From Verrucomicrobiota bacterium (GTDB taxonomy: Bacteria > Verrucomicrobiota > Verrucomicrobiia > Verrucomicrobiales > V1-33), in NCBI GenBank assembly GCA_003402705.1, contig QQNF01000025.1, forward strand, positions 1 to 49,954: a DNA stretch of 49,954 nucleotides, read 5' to 3'. The position numbers and the translations under genes were made by a program. The notes under the pieces were generated by a model. It worked only from the letters and a program-made list of their open reading frames with translations, was not told the DNA's origin and ran no database searches. Below, piece by piece: positions 49,793-49,954 of this stretch (position 1 is the first letter of the stretch; each line of letters begins with the position of its first letter).

Positions 49793-49954
49793 ATGAAGCG
49801 ACGAATGAAGACGATGCGTCGGGTGATGGTGTTGATGGTGTTGATGGGGTTGATGGTGGGGTGGGTGGGTGCTGGGCCGATGCGGGTGGTGGTGACGGTG
49901 GATGACGCGGGGTTTGGGGAGGCGATGGTTGGGGCGGTGAGGGCGGGTGGGGGG
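49793..49954 (+). CDS. Start of a secreted YdjC/ChbG-like carbohydrate deacetylase (3' truncated by window)
   Basis: 54 codons visible. GAGAGGGGG before the ATG is a good ribosome site. A Met-rich signal peptide ('VMVLMVLMGLMVGWVGAGP') is followed by 'VVVTVDDAGFGEAM', the first metal-binding DD motif expected in YdjC/ChbG-type deacetylases ('DDFG'). A polysaccharide deacetylase of another kind is also possible. Confidence 0.55.
   Translation, partial: MKRRMKTMRRVMVLMVLMGLMVGWVGAGPMRVVVTVDDAGFGEAMVGAVRAGGG

Overview
The window is 50 kb of high-GC bacterial chromosome. Its gene content and protein architectures fit Verrucomicrobiota best: DUF1080 (LamG-like) secreted proteins, a planctomycete/verrucomicrobial-type CxxCH lipoprotein, a long NagB–PIG-L protein, a KsgA–NUDIX fusion, a secreted PKD-like protein with an 'EDxNxDG' tail, and short palindromic CACAGGCA-nnn-TGCCTGTG intergenic repeats. 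No rRNA, tRNA or CRISPR array was recognised, and the phylum call is an inference from content, not from a marker tree.

Region 1 (1-4.6 kb): the 3' end of a large secreted carbohydrate-active or adhesin-like protein with a discoidin domain, then a secreted 883-residue protein with four PKD-like repeats closed by a strong terminator.

Region 2 (4.6-12.3 kb) is an accessory island and the most unusual part. A leftward operon with 4-14 bp gene overlaps encodes a 76-aa arm-domain-like protein, a MoxR-type AAA+ ATPase, a 195-aa unknown, a DUF2201 protein (HExxH plus VWA) and a divergent S-adenosylmethionine synthetase homologue. Its leader holds a terminator-like hairpin, competing inverted repeats and an inverted repeat abutting the first start codon. 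Pointing the other way is a set with ATGA overlaps: a 70-aa ORF that may be a DarT-like remnant, a TARG/Poa1-like macro-domain protein, a HipA-like kinase broken by internal deletion, and DUF3037. This looks like a conflict/defence-type locus. No function is demonstrated by the sequence.

Region 3 (12.3-50 kb) is core-like chromosome with a very strong G-over-C bias on the + strand whichever way genes run. Gene groups: dus; OmpA-like/hydrolase; DUF1080; pepP; glycosyltransferase–ksgA·nudix; a cyclase-like receptor with a CNB-MscS channel; fdhD; gltA; gntK; nagB–PIG-L; an ECF sigma/anti-sigma/Spy-like operon; rppH; a ccsA-hemA-hemC operon; lolD-like/ilvE/membrane protein; an AP2–histone H1-like protein; DUF885/AI-2E·LysM/class A PBP; an alpha/beta hydrolase; and the start of a YdjC/ChbG-like gene. 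Several proteins carry substitutions at residues normally catalytic (KsgA NLPY to ALPY, cyclase metal Asps, PIG-L zinc ligands). A small decayed islet at 35.7-36.6 kb (DUF6940 with an in-frame stop, and a truncated ORF) breaks the skew. Intergenic spaces contain several dispersed and tandem repeat families.
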